Positions 1 to 13,400 of a stretch of 64,000 nt of DNA are shown one piece after another. The position numbers and the translations under genes were made by a program. Position 1 is the first letter of the stretch; every line of letters begins with the position of its first letter. The notes beneath the pieces were generated by a model. The model made no database searches. It was given only the letters and a program-made list of their open reading frames with translations, and was not told the origin of the DNA. Source of the DNA: Limnoperna fortunei. Its lineage: Eukaryota; Mollusca; Bivalvia; Mytilida; Modiolidae. Where the stretch lies: assembly GCA_944474755.1 (NCBI GenBank), contig OX104114.1:84492623-84556622 (forward strand), written 5' to 3'.

Positions 1-957
1 GAATTATTATTTTAATAAGACAATTGGCTAAGAAAATAAATTATAAAGAATATGTATCTATGTCCTATAACCTGTTTAAAAACTTGGAATATTTCTTCAA
101 TAACAGAATAAAAATATATTGAAGATGATCATAAGCATAACTGACCTGTAGGTAGGTATACGTTTACTGATGAAAATGCCTCATTTTCATCTGTTACAAA
201 AGATTAGAATACTTGCATAGATCATAATTAACATTAATATACTCTATGAATATTAAAGATAAAAAGATCAATTATAGAGTTGACTCTCCATTATTACTTA
301 TTTCATTCTCAAAAATGCATGCATGAAACAAGTAGTCAAAAAAGTTGTCATTTTTGCTAGAATGATAGGAAAAGCATAACTTAAAGGTCAATTGTACCTA
401 TTTGTTTCAACTATAGATTTTAATTCGCTTGGTCTCTGCTTTTACAACTATTGTAAGAATCAACTTTAATACTGCTTGATTGAAAATTGTACTGACTTGG
501 GTTCTCCTGCTGTATAGAGAAGTAATTTACTTTACTTTACAAAACAAACAGATTTTATTTCATTTGACCTTTGTCAATAATGTTTTTTAGTCATTTAGTT
601 CCAATAATTAATTGTTTCTATCCTTTATAGGTTACTGAACTTGTATTTTTATTAATGCTATTATACTTAGAATCTAATTTGTCGGATTACATTTATTCCC
701 TGAAATCACATCAAAGACTCTTATTAAATATAATAACTAATGTTTCTACTTGCTCAAGCAAACTTAATATGGTAATAAGGAAGTAAATTAATATATATGA
801 CTCTCTTTCAATACTTTGTTCAAACACATCAAAGAATTAAATATAGTCATAACCTGCAATCACTAAATTGAGGTAATTGTCTACTAATTCAAAACTTCTA
901 AACTTAACCATACAACTAATTTATTGGTATGCCATTTTTCATGTTTAGAAAAACTAG
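1..957. other. AT-rich intron, nothing recognised
   Basis: No exon-like open frame with splice sites and no clear repeat was seen on either strand. The next myosin tail exon should lie to the left of the window. Confidence 0.6.
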
Positions 958-1307
958 ACTTACTAATGCTATAATGCAATTCTCAAGAAACTAATGATCT
1001 TTGGTCCAGCTATAGATCTACACTTACGAATGCTATTATAAAGAACTGGATGATCTGTGGTCCAGCTGTAGATCTAAACTTACCAATGCTATTCTCAAGA
1101 ACTTGATGATCTTTGGTCCAGCTATAGATTAAAACTTACCAATGATATTCTTAAGAACTTGATGATCTATGGTCCAGCTATATAGATCTAGACTTACCAA
1201 TGCTATTCTTAAGAACTTGATGATCTATGGTCCAGCTATAGATCTAGACTTACCAATGCTATTCTTAAGAACTTGATGATCTTTGGTCCCGCTATAGATC
1301 TGAATTT
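958..1307. repeat. Exon-boundary minisatellite, 56-64 bp units, six donors
   Basis: ACTTAC (a GTAAGT donor on the minus strand) occurs at 958, 1022, 1078, 1134, 1192 and 1248, spaced 64, 56, 56, 58 and 56 bases. Each is followed by a copy of the last ~50 bases of myosin exon 20. The copy nearest the exon is part of the exon. Copies further away are more diverged. Confidence 0.92.
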
Positions 1308-1415
1308 AGATCTGTACTCCTTTCTGACTTGCCATCCTTGATGGTATTTTTTTATTACTCCTACTGCCCACAATTCTAACTTTTCCCTCTTCAACTTCCG
1401 TAACAGAACTCGGGC
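1254..1415 (-). CDS. MYO1B: Myosin exon 20: IQ3 end, IQ4, start of the neck-tail linker
   Basis: Fifty-four codons starting [20 protein letters not shown], then [18 protein letters not shown] (IQ4) and ending [11 protein letters not shown]. The equivalent vertebrate stretch is WLGLKVRREYRKFFRANAGKKI. Acceptor TATATTCAG, donor GTAAGT at 1248-1253. The last ~50 coding bases and the donor are the repeat unit of the minisatellite at 958-1307. The rest of the tail lies outside the window. Confidence 0.93.
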
Positions 1416-4400
1416 CTGAATATAGAAAAAGATATTCGTGTCTTGCATCAACCAATGAAAACTAACACAAAGAATGTCACAAACTGCAGCATCATAAAAT
1501 TGAGCAATATCATGTCTTTTTATGTGTGGTTTCACTTTTCAGAAATTTTCAGCTATACCATGGTGTTCATTTTTTTATTGGGGAAGGAAAATATAGAAGC
1601 CATTGAAAACGTAAGTTATTGTCATTTATGGCTGACGTGGAACACACCTTAAAGTGAGGAACACACAAAACTGTGTTTACACATCAGCAGTGGTTTTCAC
1701 AAAATGTCTTAAGTGTAAAATACATCGTAAGTGCTGACGTCACAATGCATTTCCTTTTGATCTTCGAACACTTACGACCAATTTTAAACATAAGAATTTT
1801 TGTGAAATTGACTCCTGATACCTGTAATACTCCATATCTAACTATTGTGCTAGGTCAATGAGCAATGTTACCAAATGTGGTAGATTGTAAAGCTGTGAGA
1901 GAAATATGTTGTAAATGTTGAATATGAGAATTGACAGAAGAAAGATGTAGCATGAATAGGTGGATTATGTGACTGCTGGTCAAAATTTCTGGATCTTAAT
2001 CTTTTAAGTATCTGCCAAATTTGCGTCACATTGGCCCAATTGTTTCTGAGGGGGATTTTCGAAAAAACAAGTTTAAACCGTCAAAAAGTAAAAACAAAAT
2101 CCTGCCAAATATATTACACAACTCTGTCATCTGACCTCAAGTGAAATTTGAGAAAATCCTTCAAAGACAGAAATGGCCGGATTTCATTAAACAGGAAGTA
2201 GGTGAGCGACAGACCTGAAATCGAATCCCACATATTTTGAGGCCATGCTGATACTGCATACCAAATTTCAAGAGAATGTGATTAGTAGCTGCTGAGAAAA
2301 CTGTTACGAAAAATTTTTCCCTGCCCGCCAATAATTCACTATATTATAACCCAGATTTTCACTCTGCTAAATCTGGCCAAAAGTTAGGTAGATGCAAATG
2401 AAATATAATACATTTAAATAAATGTCTTTTTCTGAAGGTAGAGGAAAGGAAAGATATCATATATAATATTGTAAAAGGATCATGGTCAGATCATTCAAGG
2501 CATCTAGTTTAAATTTGCTATTTTCCAGAGACAGAGGGTTAGATTGTAACATCTGTGATGATGATTGATGAGATGATCAGGTAAACTTCTTTTACAAGAC
2601 CTCACTAATGCCCAAAAATGGGGTCTTATGAAAGAGGCCCATCTGTGATGATGATCGATACCAAGTACAGTAGTACCTTTATTAAGGCTACCCCTTCTGC
2701 CTAAAAATGGAGTCTCATGAAAGAGACCCATCTTTGATGATGATCATTACTATGTATAATAGAACTTTTACAAGGCCACCCTTCCTGTCCTTAACATGGG
2801 TCTTATGAATTAAAGTTTGTTTTTGCATACGAAAACAATGTCTCCTCCCATTACCCATGCAGATTTTCAGCACAAAATCTGTTCATCGTGTGGATTTTAA
2901 CACAAAATCTAAGTTAAAAGTCCAGTAGTTTCTGAGTAGCTAAGTGAAAACCATGATTTGTGAGGAATTTCTGAAAAAAATTGTAAGTTCAAAGACCATA
3001 ACACCCACACAATTTTAAAGATAAAAATTTCCAGGTTAAATGCACAATTATATATGGCGTACTTGCTATATACCAAATTTCATAAAATTTTGTCCAGTAG
3101 TTTCAGAGGAGTTGAGCGGAAACCATGATTTATGAAGAATTTTTGGAACATTCTAAGTTCAAAAGATCATAAGTCCTATAAAATTTTGAGGATCAGAACT
3201 CCAGGCAATGTGCACAACTACATATGGTGTACTTGTTTCATACCAAGTTTCGTTAAATTTGGTTGAGTAGTTTCAGAGAAGTTGAGTGGAATAACTTTGA
3301 CAGACAGACAGACAGGACAAAAACACAAAGTATGGGGAGACATAATAAGGAAGCCTCTGGTAAGGGGAATATTTCAGTTCAGAAGCATTAGTGAAATATT
3401 ACCGATAATGAGAGGACCTCACAATAATCGTGAAACTGAGGTCAAGGTCAGGTGAAACCTACCAGAGAGTAATGTACTATTCATTAGCAACCTATATACC
3501 AAATATTGTCAACCTACCATGAATGGTTAGAGAGGAACTGCTGTAATCCAAAAACTTTAACATAGTCACTGGACCGTGAAATTGAGGTCAAGGTCAGGTG
3601 ACACCTACCAGACAGTAATGTACTATTCATCAGCAACCTATATACCAAATATTGTCATCCTACCATGTATAGTTACAGAGGAACTGCTTTAATACAAAAA
3701 CTTTAACGTAGTCACTGGACCATGAATTTGAGGTCAAGGTCAGGTGACATCTACCAGATAGTCATATACTATTCATCAGCAAACTATAAACCAAATATTG
3801 TCATCCTACCATGTATGGTTACAGTTTTTGTTTGTTTGTTTGAATGTTATTTAAAGCCACTTTCAGCAATTTTCAGCTATATCATATGGCATCCAGTTTT
3901 TATTTGGGGAGGAAGCTGGTGAATGGTTACAGAGGAACTGCCTTAATACAACAAGTGTGGACACAGAAAAATGTCTCGCCTGCATTCCGCATCAGTCACA
4001 TAAAAAAATTAGGTCATAAGCATTATGTAAATAGCATTAAATTGGTATCATTTATAATAAACAATGCATGGTTACAGAGAAATGGACCTTATCCACCAAC
4101 TTTAACGTAGTCACTGGACCGTGAAATTGAGGTCAAGGTAAGATGACGCCTACCAGATAGTCATGTACTTTTCAGCAGCAACCTCATCAAATACTGTCAA
4201 CCTAAAATGAATGGTTACAGAGGAAACTACCAGTTGACCAAATTTATTGCACCTAGGAGCTAAAGCTGACAAAGATATGAAGCAAGATGTCCAAGTGTTA
4301 ACGCCGCTGCCGCTGGAGGATTCCCATTTATATGTCTCGACTCTAGCGACTATTGTCACAGGCGAGGCCAAAATTAGAACAAAATGCAAACTTGATCTGT

Positions 4401-7400
4401 AATATTACCTTAATATCTGCAACCATTAGAAAAAAGTCTGGGAAACGTGTGTGACTGACTGACAGAAGATCAGACAGATTGCAAACCTACAGAGGGAAGT
4501 TAATCCTTTCCTCTATCACCCACCATGGTATATCCACGCCTACTATCGTGGTTAGGAATCTTCTCAGGTAATCTTACCACGGTGGATGCATATGAGGGAG
4601 TTCAGTCTACCATGGCATGTCGCCACAGGGGTCCAGCCACGATATCTCCGCGGTGGTAAATGACAACATAAACGTTGTCATTTAATTGATTGCGGGTTTA
4701 AACATCGTTACCGAATGAAAAGAGAACATTTTTGAACAGTGCTTAAGGATAATTTGCACATGCATTTTATTTGTTGATGATCAATAATGATTTAATGTGC
4801 CGGTAGACTTGAAGATCGAATATTTGTTCAACCAGATGCATGTGTTATGCATTAAATATTACCCTGAACAAGTTCGGTAAATTATCCGGATTTGAATTGT
4901 AACATTACATTTTTCGTGTATTACAACATCTAACGAATTGTCCTGAAGTTGTACACGAACTATCTTCAATTAATTATAAATCCTTTTCGACAGAAAACAG
5001 GCAGTTGAGCAGCGATCTTTTTTCTTTATTTGGTATTTAAAACCAGAGTTGTTTTAACGAACGCGGACAAAAGTTTACATCACGTATCGTTATATAAAAC
5101 TCATTAACAGGATGGGATACAACAAATAAATTACTAAAATGAAGCCAACATGCAGCAAGAATAATAAATATGTGAAAAGTTACAAACGAGAATCGCCACA
5201 TAAAATATAGTTTAACTTCGTTACAGGCGCCTGTTTCACAACGTTGAATGAAGTCTTACGTACGCACAATTCTAAATACACATTTACCTTGGACAATGGC
5301 GTTTTAAACTATAACAATTAATATAACAGGATCAAAGTGTTTTTAGTGAACAATAGTGAAAGCAAGTGGGAGTGAATGGTGAGTGAATGTTATTGTTACT
5401 AGTAAGTAAATACTATACTAAATGTTGTGCCTTTTCAAAAAAGTTAAAAGCATGTAGTCAATGTGTTTTTTGTTTTTGTTTTCTTTGTTTTATTTGAATA
5501 ACCCTGTAACACCCTGGTCAGGTGGTGTTGTAGGGGAATTGTAAAACCCTGACTATTGAAAAACAAATTAAAAAAAAAAAAAAAAAAAATTAATATAACA
5601 GGTTTATATAAAAAAGTAGTGATGTGCTTCTGAGCTAGATATACCCTACGCAAAACTGACAATTTTTTTAATCGACGCAGACGTGTTTTTTGTATAAAGT
5701 TCCCGTTAAAATTAACTCTCAGTTTCTGTGTTTTTGCATGACATAGTATTTTACATTGGGATGAATGTTCTCGAGATCAGACCCCTTTAAGACTTGCCAT
5801 AGTTCTCTAAATACAAATACTAATTCTTAATTTTTTGTTGTATTGTGGTACATTGATCAAACAATAAAAAATTGCATAGTTACTTACGTCTGTTAAGACA
5901 TTAACAAAAAATTGAAGAGTGTGTCCATGGGACACGGATGCCCCCGCTAAATGAAGTCCCAAACAGGAAGTAGTTGTCCGACAGGTCTGAAAGTCGCTTA
6001 GGACGTACAACTTGTGATACTGAACCACCCTGCCAAATTTCAAATTGTGCTGATGTACGGTTTCTGAGAAAAGCTTGATGGAAATTTTCATACTCATGTT
6101 AACACATTTTCATATCGGCCCAGTCGCAAACAGGAAGTAGTTGTCCGACAGGTCTGAAAGTCGCTTAGGACGTACAACTTGTGATACTGAACCACCCTGT
6201 CAAATTTCAAATTGTTCTGATGTACGGTTTCTGAGAAAAGCTTGACGGAAATTTTCATACTAATGTTAACACATTTTCATATCGGCCCAGTCGCAAACAG
6301 GAAGTAGTTGTCCGACAGGTCTGAAAGTCGCTTAGGACGTACAACTTGTGATACTGAACCACCCTGCCAAATTTCAAATTGTGCTGATGTACGGTTTCTG
6401 AGAAAAGCTTGACGGAAATTTTCATACTCATGTTAACACATTTTCATATCGGCCCAGTTGCAAACAGGAAGTAGTTGTCCGACAGGTCTGAAAGTCGCTT
6501 AGGACGTACAACTTGTGATACTGAACCACCCTGCCAAATTTCAAATTGTTCTGATGTACGGTTTCTGAGAAAAGCTTGACGGAAATTTTCATACTCATGT
6601 TAACACATTTTCATATCGGCCCAGTCGCAAACAGGAAGTAGTTGTCCGACAGGTCTGAAAGTCGCTTAGGACGTACAACTTGTGATACTGAACCACCCTG
6701 CCAAATTTCAAATTGTTCTGATGTACGGTTTCTGAGAAAAGCTTGACGGAAATTTGTACATACAGACGGACGTATTTACGTACAAATGAAGTCCCAAACA
6801 GGAAGTAGTTGTCCGACAGGTCTGAAATTCGCTTAGGACGTACAACTTGTGATACTGAACCACTCTGCCAAATTTAAAATTGTTCTCATGTACGGTTTCT
6901 GAGAAAAGCTTGACGGAAATTTGTTCGGACGTACATACGTACGGACGGACGGACATGAGTAAAACTTAATGCCCCCCGACATGTCGTCGCGGGGGCATAA
7001 AAAAAATCGGAATAAAATTATTTTTTAAGAAGAAAGAACTGATTTGTCCACACTCATATAAATATAAAATAATTGCCTGAATTTACTCAACAACATGTTT
7101 GTTTATTTGTTTTGTCCTTTTTTTTGTTCTTTGTTTTTTGTTGTTTTTTTTTTTTTCGAACGTCTGTTTGCGGACATAGGGTCTTGTCGTAATATAATAG
7201 AAATTATAAGGATGCTCCTTAAATCTTTTCTACAACAAAAGTTGATGATGTGTCAGGCTTTTAACACTGAAACGACTATTAAGGTTGATTCTATATCACG
7301 ATTGTATTTTTTTAACACACGTGGTTCAACACCGAATACGAATCAAGTATAAAATCATTCATGGAACTATATATTCTGCGACATAAATATTAGTGATAAT

Positions 7401-10400
7401 TTCGAAAATTTGAAAAATCAAAATGTACCATTTTAAGTCATATTGATTTTAAAGTTTTTAAAACGAATTTCTTTACTCGCATTTATTGTGTTTTTCTTTA
7501 CAAGTCTCCTATTTATTGTGTAATGTGCTATTTTACCGCTAAAAATGTGAAGCCGCCTGTTCACCTGTTAATTATAAAATTATACAATACACAAGTTTAT
7601 TGAAATGTTTGAAAGCATGTGCTTGATTAAATGAAGACTGGACAATACTTAGATAATCGTTCGATTTAAGGTGTGACACAATTTACATCCGGTAAAAGTT
7701 CAAACGGTTGGAACATTAATCAGAGGCGCTGACAGAGAAATTTTGACGATAGAATAGCAAAGATTTTGACAATTTTAAGGCCAAAATGCGGTGTTCTAAC
7801 CTTTTAGAACACGTTAATGTAATAATTGTCAATCTAAATCAGTGACAATAAACTTTAAGGTTTTCTCGTATAATGAATAGATTAGCAAGAACGCAGATTA
7901 ATTTTGTTGTCAAACAAACGTATTAAAACGTCATATTTTAACACAAATCTCTAAATTAAATCGCAACATTTAAATTTTTTCACTGTGTAAGCATGAAAGG
8001 AAATTGAAAATCCACCGTTGTCAACACGGTGGGTCACGATATGTAGTGGACATAACATGATGTACCGCAGAATACCACTGTGGAGTATGGTGGTGAATTT
8101 CTGAATGAAATAAACCACGACCACGGTATATAGTGGGCAATATAAAAAAAACGTCACGTCTGTAATATCCTTCAGGAGGGGACTAATAAGAACAATGCTA
8201 CCATACTAACCTTCCATCCTCTGACATAGCGCTGTAGAACCAGGCTAGCTGCTTTCTTTCTTTGGTATTGCTTCTTAGCCTATATAAATATTAAATATTA
8301 TTTACAATTTATACAAAATATTGGACATTTTACATCAAATTGGTTTACTCACTATACAGTCGAACCTTGTTGTCTCAAACTTGGTTGACTCGATACCTCG
8401 GTTATGTCGATATAATCCTTAAGCCAAGGGCATTTTTCCCATATCAACTATGAATTTCTTCCTCGGATGCGTCGATATCGGTTGTTACTATATTTCGCTT
8501 AACTCAATGGATTTTTGTAGTCTGGACAATATTAATTAGTGTAATTGTAACCTCGTTGACTCGAAGTTAATTTTGCTCTCGATATCCATGTCAAAACCAA
8601 CAATTTCATTTCTATTTTGTATTGTTACTGTATTGTTATTGATTTGCTATTACAATTTGAATTGACAATTTAATAAAATGAATTGGTAATCCAAGCACAG
8701 TACGTGAATTACTAAGGTTAATTGATGATTCGCTAATTACTGTCCGAATTATTTTTCATGTTTAATTAAAAATGATAATTATTGAAAATTTCTTTTGATC
8801 TGATCAATGATATATGTGGTCGAGTTTCGTTCCTTTAAAGACATTCTGTTATTTTTGTATTTGTGTGTTGTCAATTACATAAAAAACAATCTGTTTCGTT
8901 TAATTAGTTCTTTCGAACTGTAAGTTGATAAGTGTTTTCTTGAAATGTTTTTCCATGGTTTCTTAATAAAGATTATAAATTTGATTACACTATTTATAAA
9001 TTATTGTCAATTTATTCTAATGGATAAAATACTTCATATATCGTACGCTACAAATACCTTGACAAATACAGGCTATGTTGAAGTTCGAAACCAATATAAA
9101 TGAAATAAATACCCTTAGATTTTTTTTTTAAAATCACATAATGAATATGTCGTCACACCCTAAACTCTGTTGACTTGAACTTCGGATAGCTCGATATATT
9201 TTTACGGTCCCGCAAACTTCGACTTATCGAGGTTTGACTGTACTATGTTTATTACAATTATAATTTATTCTGCAAAAAATGTAGATATGGTACATTTTCC
9301 TTTTTCGTTGACTAGATATTTTTTGTTCAAAGGAAATAAATCAAATATTATTTTATTATGTAGTTTTAAGAAAAACATGTTATACTGTTCATCAAAGATA
9401 CAGGTTATAAATTTTACAAATCCAGATGCCTGTTTTGTCTAATCAAGACACATTGGCATTGCACCAACCCAAAAATGTAAAAAAAATCCAAATGATCATG
9501 ATGAAGAGCTCCTGTGTATATTATTTAAAATTTACAAATGTCTTCGTACATACATTTTAAGTTTTTTAAAGTCTGCATGTATTATCTGAGAAATAACTTG
9601 TGTTCCATGTAGGGTTACCACATGTACAATGCATATTATATTTTTTTGTTTTTGTTTGAATGATGTTTAACACCACTTTCAGCAATTTTACAGCTATTTC
9701 ATAGTGTCCGGTTTTTATTGGGGGAGGAGGCCGGATTTCCCGTAAGAGAACCCTCACCTTCGGTTGGAAAACTGGCAATCCTTGTCAATTAAGATTGGAG
9801 TCTAGTACACCCTGCCTGCAGTGAGACTTGAACTCGCAACCTCAGTGTTGACAGACCATGTGATCAATAGTAGAGAAACTACCCTAACCAATCGGCTACC
9901 GAGGCCCAAATGCATATTACAAATTACAAAAATTATCTTATTATAAAATGATTTGACATTTTAACTTTCTATGAATAATAAGAATGAAATTAAATAATAA
10001 TTCAAATTTTAAACAAAATTGACAGGTTTAGTTTTTCTAACGTTTTTTAATAATTATAAAACAATGATTTCTCATTTTTTTTAAACAGATTTTATGTCTT
10101 GTTTCTTTGAATTGGTTTACTGCCACTTCTAGCACGTTTTCAGCTGTTTCACTGCATTCTGTTTTTAATGTGGAATCATGCAAAACCCCAACTTTCGACA
10201 GAAAAAATGGCATTCAATGTCAATTCAGGTTGGAATGGAGTACACCCTACTCACAGTAAGGCTCCATCAAGCAACATTATTGTAGATTTTATGTCTATAT
10301 TTTGCATAGTACAATATATGCACAGTAACATAAATTTATATATGTCATGTTCCTTTAAGGAAGATAGTCTGTATGACTAATTTGAAAATTTTAGTCTTAT

Positions 10401-13400
10401 CATGGTAATTTAACACCTTATCCCTTGATACTAAAAATTTTTTAAAAAGTATCCAATTATCTTTCATATGCCTTTTTTGCACATGTCTGCTGCCTATAAA
10501 AACTGCATTAATACAAAGATATCCACTGAAATAAATATACCAAACAAAGAAAAAAAACTAACCCTTTATTACTATATATGAAAAGAGATAATTTTTTACA
10601 CTATGCAAATAGTGAATTTCTAGAAAAAGAAAATATTTGATAACTTCAACTTACCCAGAATCCCCTGAATCTACAGGAAATGATGATCTGACTTTTTCTC
10701 ATAAGACGATACAAGGTCTTTTGTTTCCATCCTTTATAAATCTTTTGTAACAATGTAGCTAAGTCATGCATTTTCTGTCGTCTCCGTTCTTCTATGTCAA
10801 ACAACTATAACAACAAACACTGAATTAATGAGGATATATTTTATTGATGAGATACAGAATTTTATGGAGGATTTTCAGGGTAAGAAAGAACTATGACATA
10901 AAAGAATGACCTCAACCTATATTAACATGTAAAAGTTTATATTCTAATATGACGTCTTTCATATGCTTTGAGAACACATTAGGGTTCTAATAATTATAGA
11001 GCATGGTATGACGCCACAATTAGAATTCCGATGTCCTATACACTCAACTAGAAAATTTCAAACTGGAACAATGCAATTTTGTTATGATTTCTCAATATTT
11101 TTTGCTAAAAAGGTACGTATATTCAATAAATATAGGTTTGTGTAAATATTTTTTGCTTTAACAGGCTGTTTTGGGAGATTTCTTATTAGTTTCAAAAAAC
11201 AATATTACCATTGAAAGCGCCCTATTAGAGCCGCTTCGAAATTTTAAAACATTAGTTAGACATATTAGACATGTTAGAATCAAAATAGATTATTGCAATT
11301 GTGCTATATGCGAATAAGAACATAATCAGACCATATATTTGTATTCATTTTATACGTTGCTATCGCTCAGTTTAAAGTATTGACAAATATAAGGTCTGAC
11401 CATGTTCTAATTGGCATAGGGCCTGCTTGCAATAATCTATTTCTTAAATAAAAGTTCAATCATCAAGAGCTGGAACAAACTACAAATTCCATTTTTTGTT
11501 GTTGATGGATGAACTACTGTATGTTTGCTGATGTAAATAAATATGAAGTCACAGTATGCATCCTGTAAAACCAGTGTCAAAATGTTTACAGTATTGCATC
11601 CCGTAAGGCCAGTGTCAAAAGGTTCACCGTATACATCCATTAGGGACCAGCGTCAAAAGGTTTATCTCTTAATCAGTTACAGTACCCACTTGTAAGGCCA
11701 TGGTTAAAAGGGTCAACTCTACTCAAAATTCTTTCTGTATACAGATATAAAAAATAAGTTATTTCTTAAAAAAATTCGCTTCCAAAAATATGCATTCAAT
11801 TGGCAAATTCTGTCATTTAAATTATGACAAAACAAGGAATCTGTGAGCTACTGGACACTCAGTATACCTTTGCTAGTTACATATCTTTATTGGAAATTGA
11901 AAAAGATGGAAAGACAGAAAAATAGGAAGTAGATATGCGACAGACCTGAAAACAGTAATAGCAATAAGGTAAGGTCACATATAAAATTTCATCTGGTTGT
12001 GATAAGTAGTTGCTGAGAAAACTGTTACGAAAGGTATGTTGTGGACAGAAGGACAGAATGATGGACAGACAAAGGTAAAGCAGTATACCTCACTCTTCTT
12101 CAAAGCAAGGGAATAATAACTGTTCATATTCTATTACAAAGCCGCCAGGCTTTCTCAGGTTGAAGTGAATCAATTCATTTGTCCAGGTGTGAGATATCCT
12201 TATTTACAGGTGACCGATTAGAAATCAATGACCCGTATAGTCACCCGTGCAGCCCTATAAAACCCAGTGTTCCTAACTATTCTGCCTCTTTTCATTTTAA
12301 GGCTGTGAGATATTCACACGTACTTACCGACTCGGTTTGAAACACGACTCGTGTTTCTTTACAATATGAAACGGGTTACTCTATCGTCCTCCGATAGTTC
12401 TGACTCAGAACAGGAGACGTTGTCAATTTTGCCGTGTGATGATGATATAACTCAATTATTCGCTTCCGACGGTGAAGCGGCCAGTTTTTCTGGGTTTTCA
12501 AAAGCCCATGATTCACCAACTAGTTATAATAACAAGGAAAGTAACCACGATAATGTTGGGGACGACCCCATTCCTTCTACGTCAAGAGGACCGGGTAAAG
12601 GTCCAGGCAAAAACTTGAAAAAGAAAGCGCCCATGAAAAGAAAAGCGTCTATACCTCTTGAAAATGCAAGGGAAAAGAAACTAAAACAGCAAAATGCTGA
12701 ATATAAAAAGTTATATTCAATGTTAGAAAGTTTATTAGAGTCGAGTGCACCGCTTCAACCGGAAGCGGAAGAAAATAATACGGAACCGGAACACGAGGAA
12801 CTTGAAGTAAATTTGAATGAATTGGACATTTTTGGTAACTCGGATGATGATAACAGGGCTCTAGAACAGGAGTTCGAATTTGAACTTCCAAAGATATTTG
12901 ACGGCGATGAGAATTTTGGGCCGAATACTTTGGATAGTATTGCCAATTTGGTGAATAAAGTAGTAATTAAAAAATCTAACATAGCTGATATTGCTAATGA
13001 GAAAGTGCCCGGAAATTGCCAGAATCTGGTGTCTCCGAAGGTTAACCCAGAGATATGGGGTTTTCTTAGCCGACAGGCAAAGTCAAATGATCTCCTCCTA
13101 CAGAGTATACAGAAAATTATTGGGCTTGGTATTGTGCCGGTCATTAAAATAGCTGAAATGTTGTCGAAAAAGGACATGGATATAAAACGTTTGAAATCTA
13201 TGGCTTCAGCTGCACTCACTGTATTCAGCAATGCATTTTTTGAAACCTCTTACACTAGAAAGATTCTCATGAAACCACATATTCATCACAAATTTCACCT
13301 GTTGTGTGCGAAAACAGAGGAGATTGGCAGTAATTTGTTTGGTAACGATATTTCCAAAAAAGTGAAGGACATTAATGATATTCAGAAAATGCAAGGCATT

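Noticed and set aside
12755..13231. 158-residue minus-strand frame
   Set aside because: Shadow of the DIRS ORF1; low-complexity Ser/Phe content and no independent support.
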